From Schizochytrium sp. CCTCC M209059 (taxonomy: Eukaryota; Sar; Bigyra; Thraustochytrida; Thraustochytriidae), in contig KN805379.1 of NCBI GenBank assembly GCA_000818945.1, forward strand, positions 231,087 to 295,086: 64,000 nucleotides of DNA, in the 5' to 3' direction. The translations under genes and the position numbers were made by a program. Of the stretch, positions 10,801 through 20,200 are shown piece after piece. Numbering within the stretch: position 1 is the first letter of the stretch; each line of letters opens with the position of its first letter. Under the pieces are notes generated by a model, which was not told the DNA's origin, made no database searches, and was given only the letters and a program-made list of their open reading frames with translations.

Positions 10801-13800
10801 TGCTAAGCTTTTCCGACAGCTCCTTGGCCATGTCCCTGCAAAGCTTCACCTGTCGCTCAGCCTCTTGCTGGACAGCAGACCACACAGACCCTCGCATGTA
10901 TGGATTTGGCTCAAAGTTTGGATTGAGAACGCGTGTACGTGGTTTGCCCTCCTGATCACGAAATGCTTTGTCCATGGTAGATGCGTACTCTTCGAGATGC
11001 CGGATGACACCCTCAATCACACCATGCAGCTGGCGTACATCTTCCAGGCCGGCCAAGGCGTAGCGCTTGACCAGACTGAAGCGTGCACGAAAGAGACGCT
11101 GCTTGGTAAAAAAGGAGAGATTGACACTCTCGAGAACATGAGAGACCTTGTCGACATTTCGAAGAAGGTGCGAACCGCGGCGGGCTCGAATGAGACTTGG
11201 GACAGCTCGCGGCTCTGGAAGCGCGTTCCAATGCAAGGGGTCGGGAAAGGCGCGCGAGTTCATCCGGAAGAGTCCAGCACCCAAGTATTCAGCCGCAGCG
11301 GGAGGGGCTACGTCATAATTCGATCGATCGGCTTGCGAAGTATCGTCGAGGAAGGAAGCTTTGATGGTGTGTTGGCGACTGGAGTCTGTTGGTGCGCTCA
11401 TGTCCCCGTTTAACGTCGCATTGACCATCACAGAGGGTGGCGGCGTGGTTCGTGCCTCCTTGACAAGATCGATCCAGGCGTCAAAGAGCATGATTTCAAA
11501 GTTGTGTTCGGCCGCAAAGACGCGCGAATCGAAAAAGGTTTGCATCATTTGCGTTGAAATGAAATCGTTCAGGAACTCGCGACTTGTTGCGGTGTCCTTG
11601 TGGTCGCGCAAGAATGCCTCGCGATCAATGAGCTCATCGCCATCCTCCTCAAGCCCCCCCATGTACCATCGGTAATCGCCAATCAGCGTGACAAAGAACT
11701 CGACAAAGATTCTGCGCACCGTGTTATTGAACTCCTCAGTCGAGGCGTCCACAACAGGAGCGAGCTTCGCTGTTGGTTCCTCCTCGAGAAAGTCGGTCAC
11801 GATCCGATGGGAGGCTGCCATCTCCAGCTCGCCGCTCGGGCCGCTCGACAGCGCGCTCGAGTCCGAATAGCGCTGTGGCCTCCGCCGGCGACTGTTGCGT
11901 CGCTCGCGAATACTTGCGGCCCCTAGCGACTCGCGCTTTTGCTTTTCGATGGGCCGATCCGCACCACTTTTCACATAGACGTAGTCGCGGAGTGGGTACC
12001 ACAATTTTTGCTTCAGGATGCGAGGAGGCATGAGGGGCAGCTCACGATCCGATGGAAGCTCCACAATGTTTTCGTCGAGATCGACAAAGACGAGCGCGCT
12101 GTACGCGTTGCGATCTCGCGGAAGCTGAGAACGATGCATACCAATAAGAATAGGCACGGGCGAATCAAGGAGGCCGGTCATGGAACTTGGGAGGACAGGA
12201 ATGATGTTGCTTTGCCACTTCAGGGGCCATAAAAGTGCCAAAAGACCAGAGATGGCATTGGACAGCAGATCCAGCCGACTTGTCACCAGCAGAATGGGAA
12301 ACTCGAGAATAAGGGCGGAAAACAGGTTGAGCAGGTTTTGTGCGCCCAAACTTTCGAACAGAGGACGGAGCGGCACGTTGAGAAGCGGCAGGCGATTCAA
12401 TGGCGGCTTTGAGCAGGTAAAGTAATAAGGCATGTCGTCGTGTAGTTTGAAGCGAACGCGGAACTTGCCCGGCGGCGGTTCCGGCACCTCGAGAAGCACA
12501 TGCTGGAGACACCGTTCGAGAGGCACAGGAAGAGCATCTTTCTCGCGAACGACGCGCAATATTTCGCGAAGAATCGCACCATAGAGCGTGTAAAATGGAA
12601 AAGGCGACACTAACGCAAGAGTCTTGGGCTCGTAAGGGTCCCACCGGGCGAGCGTTTCTGCAGAATAATCCGCAAACGTTTCCTTGAGCGTCTGTACTGC
12701 AGCGAGACGAATCTCTCGACAGTACTGGACCGCGAGGTCTTCCCCTTGCAAGGCGTCATCCAAATGTTTTACAGTGTCTTCCGTCACAGCTGTTGGCGGT
12801 GATGCAGGTCGTGCAGAACCAGGCGTAACGCTTGCCTTTTCGTCCATGGGCGACTGCAGAGGCGTAGCAAAGAGATGATCGCTCGGACTGTCCTCTCCAT
12901 TTAAGATACCAGTGTCTTCCTCCTCCTCCTCCTCCTCCTCCTCCTCCCCCCTATCCTCCTCCTCGCTGCTAATTGCGCCAATCGACGCACCATCGTCATT
13001 ATCGCCGCCGCCGCCGCCGCCGCCGCTGCCGCCGTCGCCAAGCTCGGTTCTCTTTTTCGCGCTATGAAAGCGAGCCTCTTCGAGAGAGACGAGGCTTGGC
13101 AGCGAGTCCGAGTCAGCGTCCGAGTCAGCGTCCGAGTCTGCGACCGCATCCTCCTCGACGTCAGCCGTCTTGTTATGATCGCCGCTGGCCTTGCGAGTTC
13201 CTGTGGCCTCCATTTCGTTGCCTTTACCCTCCGCAGCAAGGTCCTCGGCAACAGCATGCTCCTCGGCCTCGAGAACTTCTGCAAGAGCTGCTCGCTCATC
13301 TGCCTCCTTGCGCATGCGAATCGTTTCCGCGAGTGATGTCACGTACTCTTCTTCCATGAGATTCTCCATGGGGCCACGGTAGTGCAGGAGATAGCCATCG
13401 AGAAGAGTGTTGAAGCGCGATTGGTTTTCCGGTTGGTCGGCAGCGTCTCCAAGCTCGCGCTGAATGCTGTCAAACTGCTGACAAAATTTGAACCAAACCA
13501 TCTCGTCCTCTGTCGCGCAGCGTTTGGCAAGGTACTCGGAAAAGGAGCGCGTGATCCAATCACTTCGCGCGCGATCTCGTTTGAGAACCTGGTCCAGGGA
13601 TATGTCTACAAAACGGGCCCGAATTTTGTCAGGAACTGGGTCGTAAAATGCAAGGCAAGTCCCGTGCGTCATCTGGTGCATTTCGTTTGTAATGAGAAAA
13701 GAATAATCTTGCACGCGGCCGAGGTCAGCATCGTGGGCTCCGCCCTGACGTATAGACATTCCGATGGGGTGACAAAACTGACAAAGCGACGGATTAAGAG

Positions 13801-15256
13801 GTAGATCGGCGTAGTTTTCGGCGGGAAAACGGTCCTTGATGACGCCAGGCAAATCTACACAGAAGCTTGGGTCCAGAAGATCGAGTTTTGCGATTGGGCC
13901 CTCGGCCAAGGCACGTCGCCAGTCGACACCAGTGGCCGCAAAGTATGTTGCGACAGTAGGCGGCCGTTTTCGTGCCATCGTCTTGGCAGTGCTCTTCACA
14001 GTGGGCGAGGAAAACGTTGCGTTTTGCGCAGCTGCTTGATTCATCTGGGATGCCGCCCCAGCGGTGCCTGGGCCGCTAAACCCCGGTCGTTGTCCGAAGC
14101 GCTCGGGCCTTGCGTACGATTTCGCACGTGGGCTGACGCCGCCGTCGGCCCCTCGCATGTTAGCTCGAAACTCTGGATCGGTGGTATCGAGTGCCATAAG
14201 CCGAAGGGAAGGCGCGGCAGCCGCGGCATTTGCAATAATTTCTGCCTCTTGAGCAGCGGCCTCTGCGTCATCATCATCATCGTCATCGTCATTATCATTG
14301 ATATCGGCCCCACCATCATTCTGTTGATCAAAATGACGGATACCATCTCGTTGCTCATGTTTTGTGCCATTGGAGAAAAAGTCGTTTGAGGCGCTTGGCA
14401 GACGTACTCTTTGCTCAGTGTCCACGTTCCCGCTGCCAGCGTCGCCGTGCACAGAGGACGTCTGCATTTCGAACTCTACGCCAAGCGACCCGATTCCATT
14501 TTCGTCGTGATCAAAAGGCGGGGACGCTGCTGAGAACGGCGAAAAGAGATCCTCATTGTCATCGTCATCGCTGCAATCGTCATCGTCGTTTGCATCGCCG
14601 TGGCTGTGCAAATCATTGCGAAGGTGGTCGTCCGGGCCCACTTCCTCGCTTTGACCAAACTCTTCCATATCCTTGTAGGACGAAGAGTCTCCCTCGCGCG
14701 ACAGTTCTGCAGCGATGAAATCGCCAATGATGCGGCGGCGGCTGCCGCGGCCGCTGCCGCCGCTACCCTGTTTCACCTCATGATGCGAATCTCTGTCCTG
14801 CTGGCTCTCCTCGTCAGAGGCAGCCTCAGACTCTGAGCTTGAGTCGCTGAGATTGGCAATCGTTTCCCCAGCTAGGTTGTCAGTCGTGGCTGCAAGTTGT
14901 TCAAACTCTTGCAGCTCACGTTGCATTCGTCTTCGCGACCCGTTACCCATGGGCGCATCTGATTCTATTCCGTTGCCGTTTAATAGAACCACGTCGTGGC
15001 TATGAATGTCTTCTTCGCTGCTGTCGTTCTTGTTGCCGGAGACATCGGTAGCGGCTGCGCTAAATTGATTGCCTTTCCTCGTCTGGGTCATTTGGCGATT
15101 GGAGACTCCTTGTCTGGTTTGCACGAGATCGTCTTCGTTGCTGTCTTCGCTGTCGTCGATGTCATCAAGATGCAGTGTTCGCGTGGATTGGATGTTTTCG
15201 CGCCGAATGAGAAACTGGTCCTGGGAAGCCGTTTTGTCATGTTGATCAGTGTCCAT
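4877..15256 (-). CDS. Giant DENN-domain protein with multiple F-BAR-like units
   Basis: A single 3459-aa ORF. The start is the ATG at 15256 (MDTDQHD); the 19 codons upstream begin with TTG and were excluded. The N-terminal 430 residues are acidic low complexity with long Asp and Glu runs. An uDENN-like part lies near 435-600 (CHPIGMSI). The core DENN lies near 875-1095, with SPFPFYTLYGAILREIL, a LLEVPEPP strand, FSALILEFPILLVTS, LLWPLKWQ and PVPILIGMH. A dDENN part lies near 1175-1265 (FVEFFVTLIGDYRWY; FEIMLFDAWI). DENN domains usually act as Rab GEFs. The rest holds about four charged helical units, near 1383-1976, 2098-2453, 2566-2813 and 2960-3434. Each has the F-BAR rhythm of long amphipathic helices with aligned Trp, Leu and Lys, split by Ser-rich inserts. 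DENN is firm; F-BAR is inference from pattern. Likely a membrane-traffic GEF that senses or bends membranes. Confidence 0.85.
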   Translation of the reverse strand: MDTDQHDKTASQDQFLIRRENIQSTRTLHLDDIDDSEDSNEDDLVQTRQGVSNRQMTQTRKGNQFSAAATDVSGNKNDSSEEDIHSHDVVLLNGNGIESDAPMGNGSRRRMQRELQEFEQLAATTDNLAGETIANLSDSSSESEAASDEESQQDRDSHHEVKQGSGGSGRGSRRRIIGDFIAAELSREGDSSSYKDMEEFGQSEEVGPDDHLRNDLHSHGDANDDDDCSDDDDNEDLFSPFSAASPPFDHDENGIGSLGVEFEMQTSSVHGDAGSGNVDTEQRVRLPSASNDFFSNGTKHEQRDGIRHFDQQNDGGADINDNDDDDDDDDAEAAAQEAEIIANAAAAAPSLRLMALDTTDPEFRANMRGADGGVSPRAKSYARPERFGQRPGFSGPGTAGAASQMNQAAAQNATFSSPTVKSTAKTMARKRPPTVATYFAATGVDWRRALAEGPIAKLDLLDPSFCVDLPGVIKDRFPAENYADLPLNPSLCQFCHPIGMSIRQGGAHDADLGRVQDYSFLITNEMHQMTHGTCLAFYDPVPDKIRARFVDISLDQVLKRDRARSDWITRSFSEYLAKRCATEDEMVWFKFCQQFDSIQRELGDAADQPENQSRFNTLLDGYLLHYRGPMENLMEEEYVTSLAETIRMRKEADERAALAEVLEAEEHAVAEDLAAEGKGNEMEATGTRKASGDHNKTADVEEDAVADSDADSDADSDSLPSLVSLEEARFHSAKKRTELGDGGSGGGGGGGDNDDGASIGAISSEEEDRGEEEEEEEEEEDTGILNGEDSPSDHLFATPLQSPMDEKASVTPGSARPASPPTAVTEDTVKHLDDALQGEDLAVQYCREIRLAAVQTLKETFADYSAETLARWDPYEPKTLALVSPFPFYTLYGAILREILRVVREKDALPVPLERCLQHVLLEVPEPPPGKFRVRFKLHDDMPYYFTCSKPPLNRLPLLNVPLRPLFESLGAQNLLNLFSALILEFPILLVTSRLDLLSNAISGLLALLWPLKWQSNIIPVLPSSMTGLLDSPVPILIGMHRSQLPRDRNAYSALVFVDLDENIVELPSDRELPLMPPRILKQKLWYPLRDYVYVKSGADRPIEKQKRESLGAASIRERRNSRRRRPQRYSDSSALSSGPSGELEMAASHRIVTDFLEEEPTAKLAPVVDASTEEFNNTVRRIFVEFFVTLIGDYRWYMGGLEEDGDELIDREAFLRDHKDTATSREFLNDFISTQMMQTFFDSRVFAAEHNFEIMLFDAWIDLVKEARTTPPPSVMVNATLNGDMSAPTDSSRQHTIKASFLDDTSQADRSNYDVAPPAAAEYLGAGLFRMNSRAFPDPLHWNALPEPRAVPSLIRARRGSHLLRNVDKVSHVLESVNLSFFTKQRLFRARFSLVKRYALAGLEDVRQLHGVIEGVIRHLEEYASTMDKAFRDQEGKPRTRVLNPNFEPNPYMRGSVWSAVQQEAERQVKLCRDMAKELSEKLSSKLKEVIRKLRNAYDILTSSEEKHMDNITTRKTAMEQSKKRKEIAMNEFAHIEKIFVEMQAQLQRQTLETSRTQQAFALQKYFRSATPAQRKSRRSKIRRPGFGSSADASAGASPLGPMPGRHESSTSGQTPASVGSGPASQVGGVDNFDLASPRSVQSRFGTLGSPRSEHSLRTVPRSEGSMYSSHSVASAGDLFDRNWCDDEDIGQIDDAGSLDDDEDNLSHNGDVCSPDLLRGEGDEGRSFAKDDAGNELEAQRSGSGTFDVKSTLASGIFTDDVSLNIAMSGNSGSSNSSAKASGRSSGRRASTTFLGKRPLGSQRFRRRSETPGLSSIRAATTAPLESSRTLLSSHSSRDDLDNEDAVTDSSTIESRSAVDRLGGFSSPPSATPSRSGYENGSGVHHVSASELARVLDRKVAAKRTLRAARLQFAQDVASLTRELTNFTEANSENLQTFHRTERTRIKNVKNHLKELMNILYRWMVIHRQHSFESLHAALLSPIWRTPLPQRELHSAGSDEGSSGADATEEMKSSADKDLSETSDLESHARAEAGPSTDASDPSGEQATTPSSAAPCSSPAPGETVSQGVENARDIEYPFRDSLPSMRSRPHGTDADREDVFAEWQEWMNGVAALYKTSYDSASCRTMAMRTLADKVHTTVEAMGVGLAFQRKDGKLSTLQNALVRVKECMTIMASTMSNNADVTNSVLARMSEELRSLVINCSMNLNNAHEELLNRKLVAEQNVKKAEQQLAAKGLDKERVLQDLARAGQEARELQEQVVGAQESALSASSSSSSSSSSSDSDARAPASSLAADGRGGGSGDGGQTRAASNVGSEPDRRASDDHAPHHQRGGLRSAVKRVLKSSDVDRLAHAHKKQERLAKKLQDYAEEETTLSSDRDAKRKALEVVTNEYRRWMEVAYAEFCALEVDRVTTSVRQLNVFVESLRAEREVVKLAITDRMEAVRKVDPQEDLRRHKDLDERTKRYLDDALDHFSRHPSMAGMIPTKTAEDSSSEAKRQGDGDETDDHEDGAGQGSASAKDRGSPEGSGTPGVEGDAETPKGGNAMVPVLDANGQRRSGRFDSVDSVSLEGRLFAVYMRRSLGTLVLRFNELKYRMKSLYKHTDGLAKSQRRATHDLEKLCAQLGHVPLNLLEQRRDADPFDDLFLKTFASITNEMEELTELHAALSTLTMDARASKRSLNGDLLEYVRSKDNAEVDLMQARDRFTSSRDNLARVEAEMNECEASMRGIEFRSRSEESRRCEKLFALRDECEKAKKAKSEAEKAYMGARQVYETCFSQLLVSMQNGYTDALSSCLQYLQSFVESVQEISLDHAKKSPFMSQRSRALDTTEEPIVLEGDNDAVLDLAAMDTNGFFDSVSRLPRDTDSAHLSYSSTSTADDQRVLQTDPAPSRTFSGSRHERRMRESLRTLGGASMMASSIKQSLSPSSAVAQLSKMFTSSRHAFLRRPVLHDSPGRRERPVRCDEVETVILHSKLICESLLEVLPERLAVMKSVIGQAQDQIDRFPVLLLSKRDLMKKRKLIQSSTQGKLANGYEDSLHNGTTGADDDAGSPRSLASMDRPMRGASSRSTSTTGTARFDSLRRPGHSIRHFRSRIRHLVPGQGSLHRSGASHRSGNVYAHSEVPAGAPLLSVSSASPSVSSLTSQARSDSGEGGGSVTELDANTFGLDGASALTSILGERSEAFPGGARQAGSCDGADDDDEATTDGTLSVVASVAGGKSGPTKEVSTLFMAIDNVHKSWTAQVGLMMECLNASDHLLMNSLREMADTCQQYLKEINDIRMNLKRNGTVVRNALARANDKVIEARTALDECEQKDYHRNYITQEAGADRKQRKVGAAKRKLREAEENNMAANDKYADFQRLYRNEAARVMRKYDNLERHQFNFLISLHERLQFWHKRLETKLQELTEVSHEALKTVDLQADVQSFVDAHKFSRPSDAPQIQDLSSLAATVPSGLENDVVGA

Positions 15257-15340
15257 GTCTTCAACTCTGCGCGGGTCCACGGCGCATCCACAAACGAACA
15301 GTGGGAAGCGCAAGAGACCGTTTCGACGTCTTGCAAAAGA

Positions 15341-15375
<35 letters not shown>
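15341..15375 (+). repeat. (ACG)n microsatellite in the DENN gene leader
   Basis: About 12 perfect ACG units lie 85-120 bp upstream of the chosen ATG of the minus-strand DENN gene, probably within its 5' leader. Confidence 0.8.
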
Positions 15376-15376
<1 letters not shown>

Positions 15377-15734
15377 TCAAAAGTAGAAGAAGAATTACTA
15401 GAAGAAGGACGGAGTGGTGAAACGAAAAGTTGCGTAGCCCTCCCGTTTCACCTTTGGTACATGTTATAGCCAGCTAGCCAGCCAGCCAGCCAGCCAGCCA
15501 GCACGCCAGCCAGCACGCGAGCCCGTCCGCACGCCGCGTCCTCGACCCTCGCGGCGCTCTGCGCAGGCTCCGCGGGCCAAGCCAAGAGCGACCCGAGCGA
15601 CACAGCAAGGCTATATATACCTAGGCAGTTCTTGCCTCGGGTCCCGAGTCCTCGCGCCGCCTGCGCCTCCGCCTGCGTCGCGGGCCGGGCCGGCCAGCCG
15701 GACGGAGGCGGGCGCCGGCGGGCTCGCGCGCCGC

Positions 15735-16026
15735 TGCTTTGCTTGCTTTGCTTGCTTTGCTTGCTTTGCTTGCTTTGCTTGCTTTGCTTGCTTTGCTTGC
15801 TTTGCTTGCTTTGCTTGCTTTGCTTGCTTTGCTTGCTTTGCTTGCTTTGCTTGCTTTGCTTGCTTTGCTTGCTTTGCTTGCTTTGCTTGCTTTGCTTGCT
15901 TTGCTTGCTTTGCTTGCTTTGCTTGCTTTGCTTGCTTTGCTTGCTTTGCTTGCTTTGCTTGCTTTGCTTGCTTTGCTTGCTTTGCTTGCTTTGCTTGCTT
16001 TGCTTGCTTTGCTTTGCTTTGCTTTG
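15735..16026 (+). repeat. 9-bp satellite, CTTTGCTTG, about 30 copies
   Basis: A head-to-tail array of the nonamer CTTTGCTTG is nearly perfect from about 15735 to 16008, then decays into TTTGC pentamers. Because the unit is three codons long, several frames stay open across it, giving spurious Lys-Gln-Ala, Lys-Ala-Ser, Leu-Leu-Cys and Leu-Leu-Ala repeats. No flanking protein homology was seen, so I treat it as non-coding. Confidence 0.9.
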
Positions 16027-16424
16027 TGTTGCTCTGTGCTGCTATGTTTTGCTTGCTCGCCTCGGCGCTGCGGCCCACCGCCGCCGTACGTACTACGTCC
16101 CGCGCGCTTGCCGCGCCTCTCCCCGCGCCGAGCTTGTATCTGCGCGCGTGTGCAGCTTTCGCAGGCCCCCCGCGCCGGCGAAACACCCCTCTGCTCGGGT
16201 CCAGCCTGCTCGCGCAGGTTCAAAAGCGCCGTACTAAAGATACTGCGGCACCCCCCTGCCTGCGTTAGCAGGTTTACCCGGTATCGCCGGCGAGCGCAGG
16301 AAAGAGGAGTGTCATGCAATGGCGAATTCTTGACTTGTCGCGACCGATAGACTACTTGTAGAGATGCTTATCGACACTTCCAGCTGCTGCACCGCGCGAC
16401 GAGACAGCCGGTCCGGCGATAGTT

Positions 16425-16475
16425 CACTTGCGCCTCCATATTCTCCACTTGCGCCTCCCCATCCTCCACTTGGGC
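16425..16475 (+). promoter_or_regulatory. Phased CACTTGCGC promoter array, three copies
   Basis: CACTTGCGC starts at 16425 and 16446, and CACTTGGGC at 16467, so the period is exactly 21 bp. Between copies the sequence is N6 followed by ATTCTC or ATCCTC. The array sits in the divergent spacer, about 800 bp before the DUF707 gene and 1.17 kb before the DENN gene. A regulatory role is inferred. Confidence 0.55.
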
Positions 16476-17274
16476 CCGCCACCTTTTTTGCGCCTCTTCC
16501 CGCCGAATCGCCGTCATCTCATAACACTGCTCCCCACGCCCAACTCGCTGGCCACGCGATTCGACGCCGCGGAGACCTTGCAGCTCTTCCGACCTCGCTT
16601 TTCCTGCCACCTGGCCGCCGCTTCGCATCTCCTCGCCGCCCCAGCCCGGTTGGGCGGGCTGGTCTTGGCTGGCGCGCCCTCGCAAGTCAGGTTGACTGTC
16701 CCAGCTTTTCGGAGCAGCGGCACGTCGTGCTCGGCTCCATGGACCGCGGGTACGCTGCTACCGGACGTTGCCTTTGATAGTTACATTTAACAATATAATG
16801 TCGCGGAGTCCGGTGGCGTAGGCGCAGGTTGCGGTTGGCGGTGTTCAAACCGCAAATCGAAATCGATTGATCGATCGATCGAAGGATTGAACGCGGGCGC
16901 GACGCAGCCCTGCGCGCGGCGCGTGGCGAGTCGAGGCCCGACGCCGGCAGCTGCGCGGACCAGACGCTGATACTTGGGGCGGTAGTGTTCTGCTCGCCTC
17001 GCAGCCCGGCGCGCGCGCGAGGAGATTTGCGGCGACTAGTTCTGTTGCGTGGGAGCGGCCGTGACGGAGAGGGAGGGCCACGTCGCCCGCCACCCACGCA
17101 CCAAGGCAAGCGGAGGGCGACGACAGCGTAAATTGTAGACGTCGGGCCGTGCGGAATACCCGTGCGGAATACCCGATCGACCTGCTTTGTGCCAAGCTCG
17201 CTTCAAAAGGAAAGGGCAAAGAAAGCGGCGCGACAAGGCGTGAGATCCTTGGCGCCTGGGAAAGGTCTTGAAAG

Positions 17275-20200
17275 ATGCTGCGACCCGCTCTCTCCGTGAA
17301 TGTAAGCGGCGGTACCGGCGGCGGCAAGGGTTTTCATGATGACGACGAAGTCAAAATGGCTTTCAGCGAAGTGAGAAAGAGCCCGCACTCCTCACGTGAA
17401 ACCAGCGCTTTCGCTGGTTCGAGGGGCGACAAAGACGTCAAAAGTCGTGCAGTATGCATTGTCTTGATTTTGATTGTTCTTGCGACCGTGGCCGTGTGGG
17501 CTTCGACGGCAGCAAGTCTCATGATGACGTCCCCAATCGCCAAGTTTGCCCTCGACGATGTCAATCTCGACGAGGTCCTTTTCCAACGACAGGCCCGCAC
17601 GGCCACGTGCATCAACGAGCTTTCTTTACGTCACACCTTGCAAGGCAAATCCCAACATGCTGGAGACATCGAGGAGTGCCCCCAAATTCAATGGCTCGCG
17701 CATCCCGATCACCGCTGGCAGGACATGAAAATCCTGGTAGTCATCATGGCCACTCCCGAGGCCGTGCCCCAACTCGACGAGTGGCTCGGCCATGACTGGC
17801 TTCACGTCATCATCGTCAAAGACACAGGTCGCAACAATGGCTTTCAGTTGAGCCATCGGCACGAAAAGCTCGCGCGCTACGTGGTCGAGCTTGAGGCCGA
17901 CAGCCCTTTCTTGGGCTCTCTGGACGGACGGCGTCGGCACTGGACGGCCGTGGCCCGTGCTCTGCAGCCGTTGCGCATGCGCAACTACAAGTACACCTGG
18001 TTTCCAGAAACAAACGTGCGGATGGACGTTCAAAGCGTGCAGCGCATGCTTCACATCGCCGCGTTCTATGATGTGCGCGCAGGGCATCCAGCCTTGGGCA
18101 CAAATCTCGGCTCACGGATCTCGGCCGAAAAGAATTCAAAAATCAGAGGTCTTGCTCCCGTGCAATGGTCTGGGAACGCTGTCGAATGGGTTGCTGGCAT
18201 TGGCACAGTGGCTCCCTTCTTCCGAAGTGACGCCGTGCCCGAAGTGCTCACCCTCCTGGAGAGCTCGCTCATCTGGTCAATGAGCTGTGGGCCAGAGATT
18301 ATCCTTGGCGAGTTCATGGCCATGTCAGGCGCGCAACTGGCAGTTGTATCGGCGGTCAACTACGACTACCATTCCATGGAGAATCAAGACAAAATGAACG
18401 CATGCATGAAGTTGCATGGCAACGTGCTTTCCACGAGCAGCATGGACGCTTACCGGCAGCTTATCGCCAAGAGCTGTCCATGGTGCATCTCGACATCAAC
18501 TGATGCACAGGTCTTTGCTGCTAGCTTGCAGCAGCTCCCCATGGATCCGAATCTTCCACCCCGATGGCGATCGCAACGCTTCCTGCACGAATCCCGTTTC
18601 CGCGTTCTGGCCATTGTCGTGGGTGGTGATGACCTCCGTTTCGAACACTTGAGCGGCTATGAGCAGTTTGATATTGCTCTGGTGTATACAGGTACTTCGG
18701 GTGCAAAGTTCCGCGCATTCTCAAAGGACGCCGACTTTGCGTACCGCTTGCGCGGAGACAAGTTCACGGTGGCGCGACGCATCTTGCTGGAAATCGATAA
18801 TTGGGCCGCCAACTATGAATACGTCTGGTTCCCCGATAGCAACGTCGACATGACCGTGCTGAGCCTGCAGCAGCTTGTTAACGTGGCGTCCCGCATGAAG
18901 GCGACTCTTGCGCATCCCGCGTGGACGCGCATGGCTGCGAGGGAGAAAGAGCATGTCCATATCCAGGACGAACCCGCTTTTGAGCAGCGCCAGGGAATGT
19001 CTGTTCACTTTGTCAATCGCATGCCCATGGACGCGCCGCTTTTGCGCGTGGATGCGGTAGAGTATCTCCTTCCGACGTTAATCGGAGACGGAACCTTTCT
19101 CGACATTCTCTGGCCGCAACTTCTTCGGAAACCGCTCACTGCCATCGTGGACGCTGCGCCGTACCGTCAACGCGCCATTAGCGTTGCCCCTCGCGGTCAC
19201 GAAACGCCAGAGCAGCTCCTTCATTATGGCTGTGTCGAGGACTTTCCCATCAAGATGGGCGACAAAATCACACGCTTTCAGTTCCAGATGCTGGTGCGGC
19301 GCAACGAGGACAAGGACTGGTGCAGTATCGAGCCTTACCGGCATTGGATCGACGAGTTGCGCAAGCCCACCGACGGCGTTGCCGTTGAAGAGCACACCCT
19401 TGCATGGGAGGAGAGGGCCTTGTCAACGCTGCGAGTTGATCCAACGTTGCTGCCGCTTTGGTGGGGCCAGCAGCGTCTTGCCAAGGTTCGAGGCAGAAAC
19501 CTCATCATTGTAGTTGCTGGCGATAACAGTTTGCACCGCGCATGGGCTAGCAACCCCAGTTTTGACTTGTGCGTCGTGTACTTTGGCAACAACATGAACA
19601 TCTTCAGGGAGTACCAAAAAGAATCGACCTATGCTTTCAATGTCAAGGGTATGAAATGGCAGCTCGTGCGCTATGCACTTAACAACATTGACTACAGGCG
19701 CTACGAGTACGTTTGGCTTCCCGACGACGACATTACAATGCATCCGGATCTGGTTGCAAAAATGTTCGATCTCGCAGTGCTGTATGATGTGCGCCTTGGC
19801 CAGCCTGCGGTCCACAGCTTTGGCGCTCACTACCATCATCACGTGGTGCGAGGCAATTGGTCGATCCACTTTGTCAATTTCATTGAGATCATGGTCCCGC
19901 TTCTTCGTGTCGACTCCATCGAATATCTCTTTCCACTTTGGGATCTGGATATGGTCGAATCCGGCTATGGCCTGGATAGTCTCTGGCCGCAATTTTTGCG
20001 AAGGAAAATGTACGGTGTCTTTGATGCGGCACCGTGCAACCACACTGGTGGCAAGATCATGGGCGGTCGCAAGGATACATTCTACAGCCGCCTCAAGATA
20101 GACCCTCTTGAGGAGCTCAGGCTGACAATGATGCCATACGACTGCTTTGAGCTCTGGAATGTGACCGAGATTCTCGGTCATGTCACCATTGAAGAGCATA

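Larger units (their letters stand above)
15257..17274. other. Divergent promoter spacer, DENN gene (-) and DUF707 gene (+)
   Basis: Contents in order: ACG repeat (15341-15375), CCAG repeat (about 15471-15512), a large 9-bp satellite (15735-16026), a three-copy CACTTGCGC array (16425-16475), and a perfect 14-bp duplication, CGTGCGGAATACCC, near 17149-17176. ORFs over the satellite are artefacts of its 9-bp period. No gene was recognised. Confidence 0.6.

Noticed and set aside
15257..15313. Upstream 19-codon extension of the DENN gene
   Set aside because: It begins with TTG, and the next in-frame codon that can serve as a start is ATG at 15256.
15611..16350. Several ORFs of 190-230 codons with Lys-Gln-Ala or Leu-Ala repeats
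   Set aside because: They arise from the 9-bp satellite, which leaves frames open on both strands.
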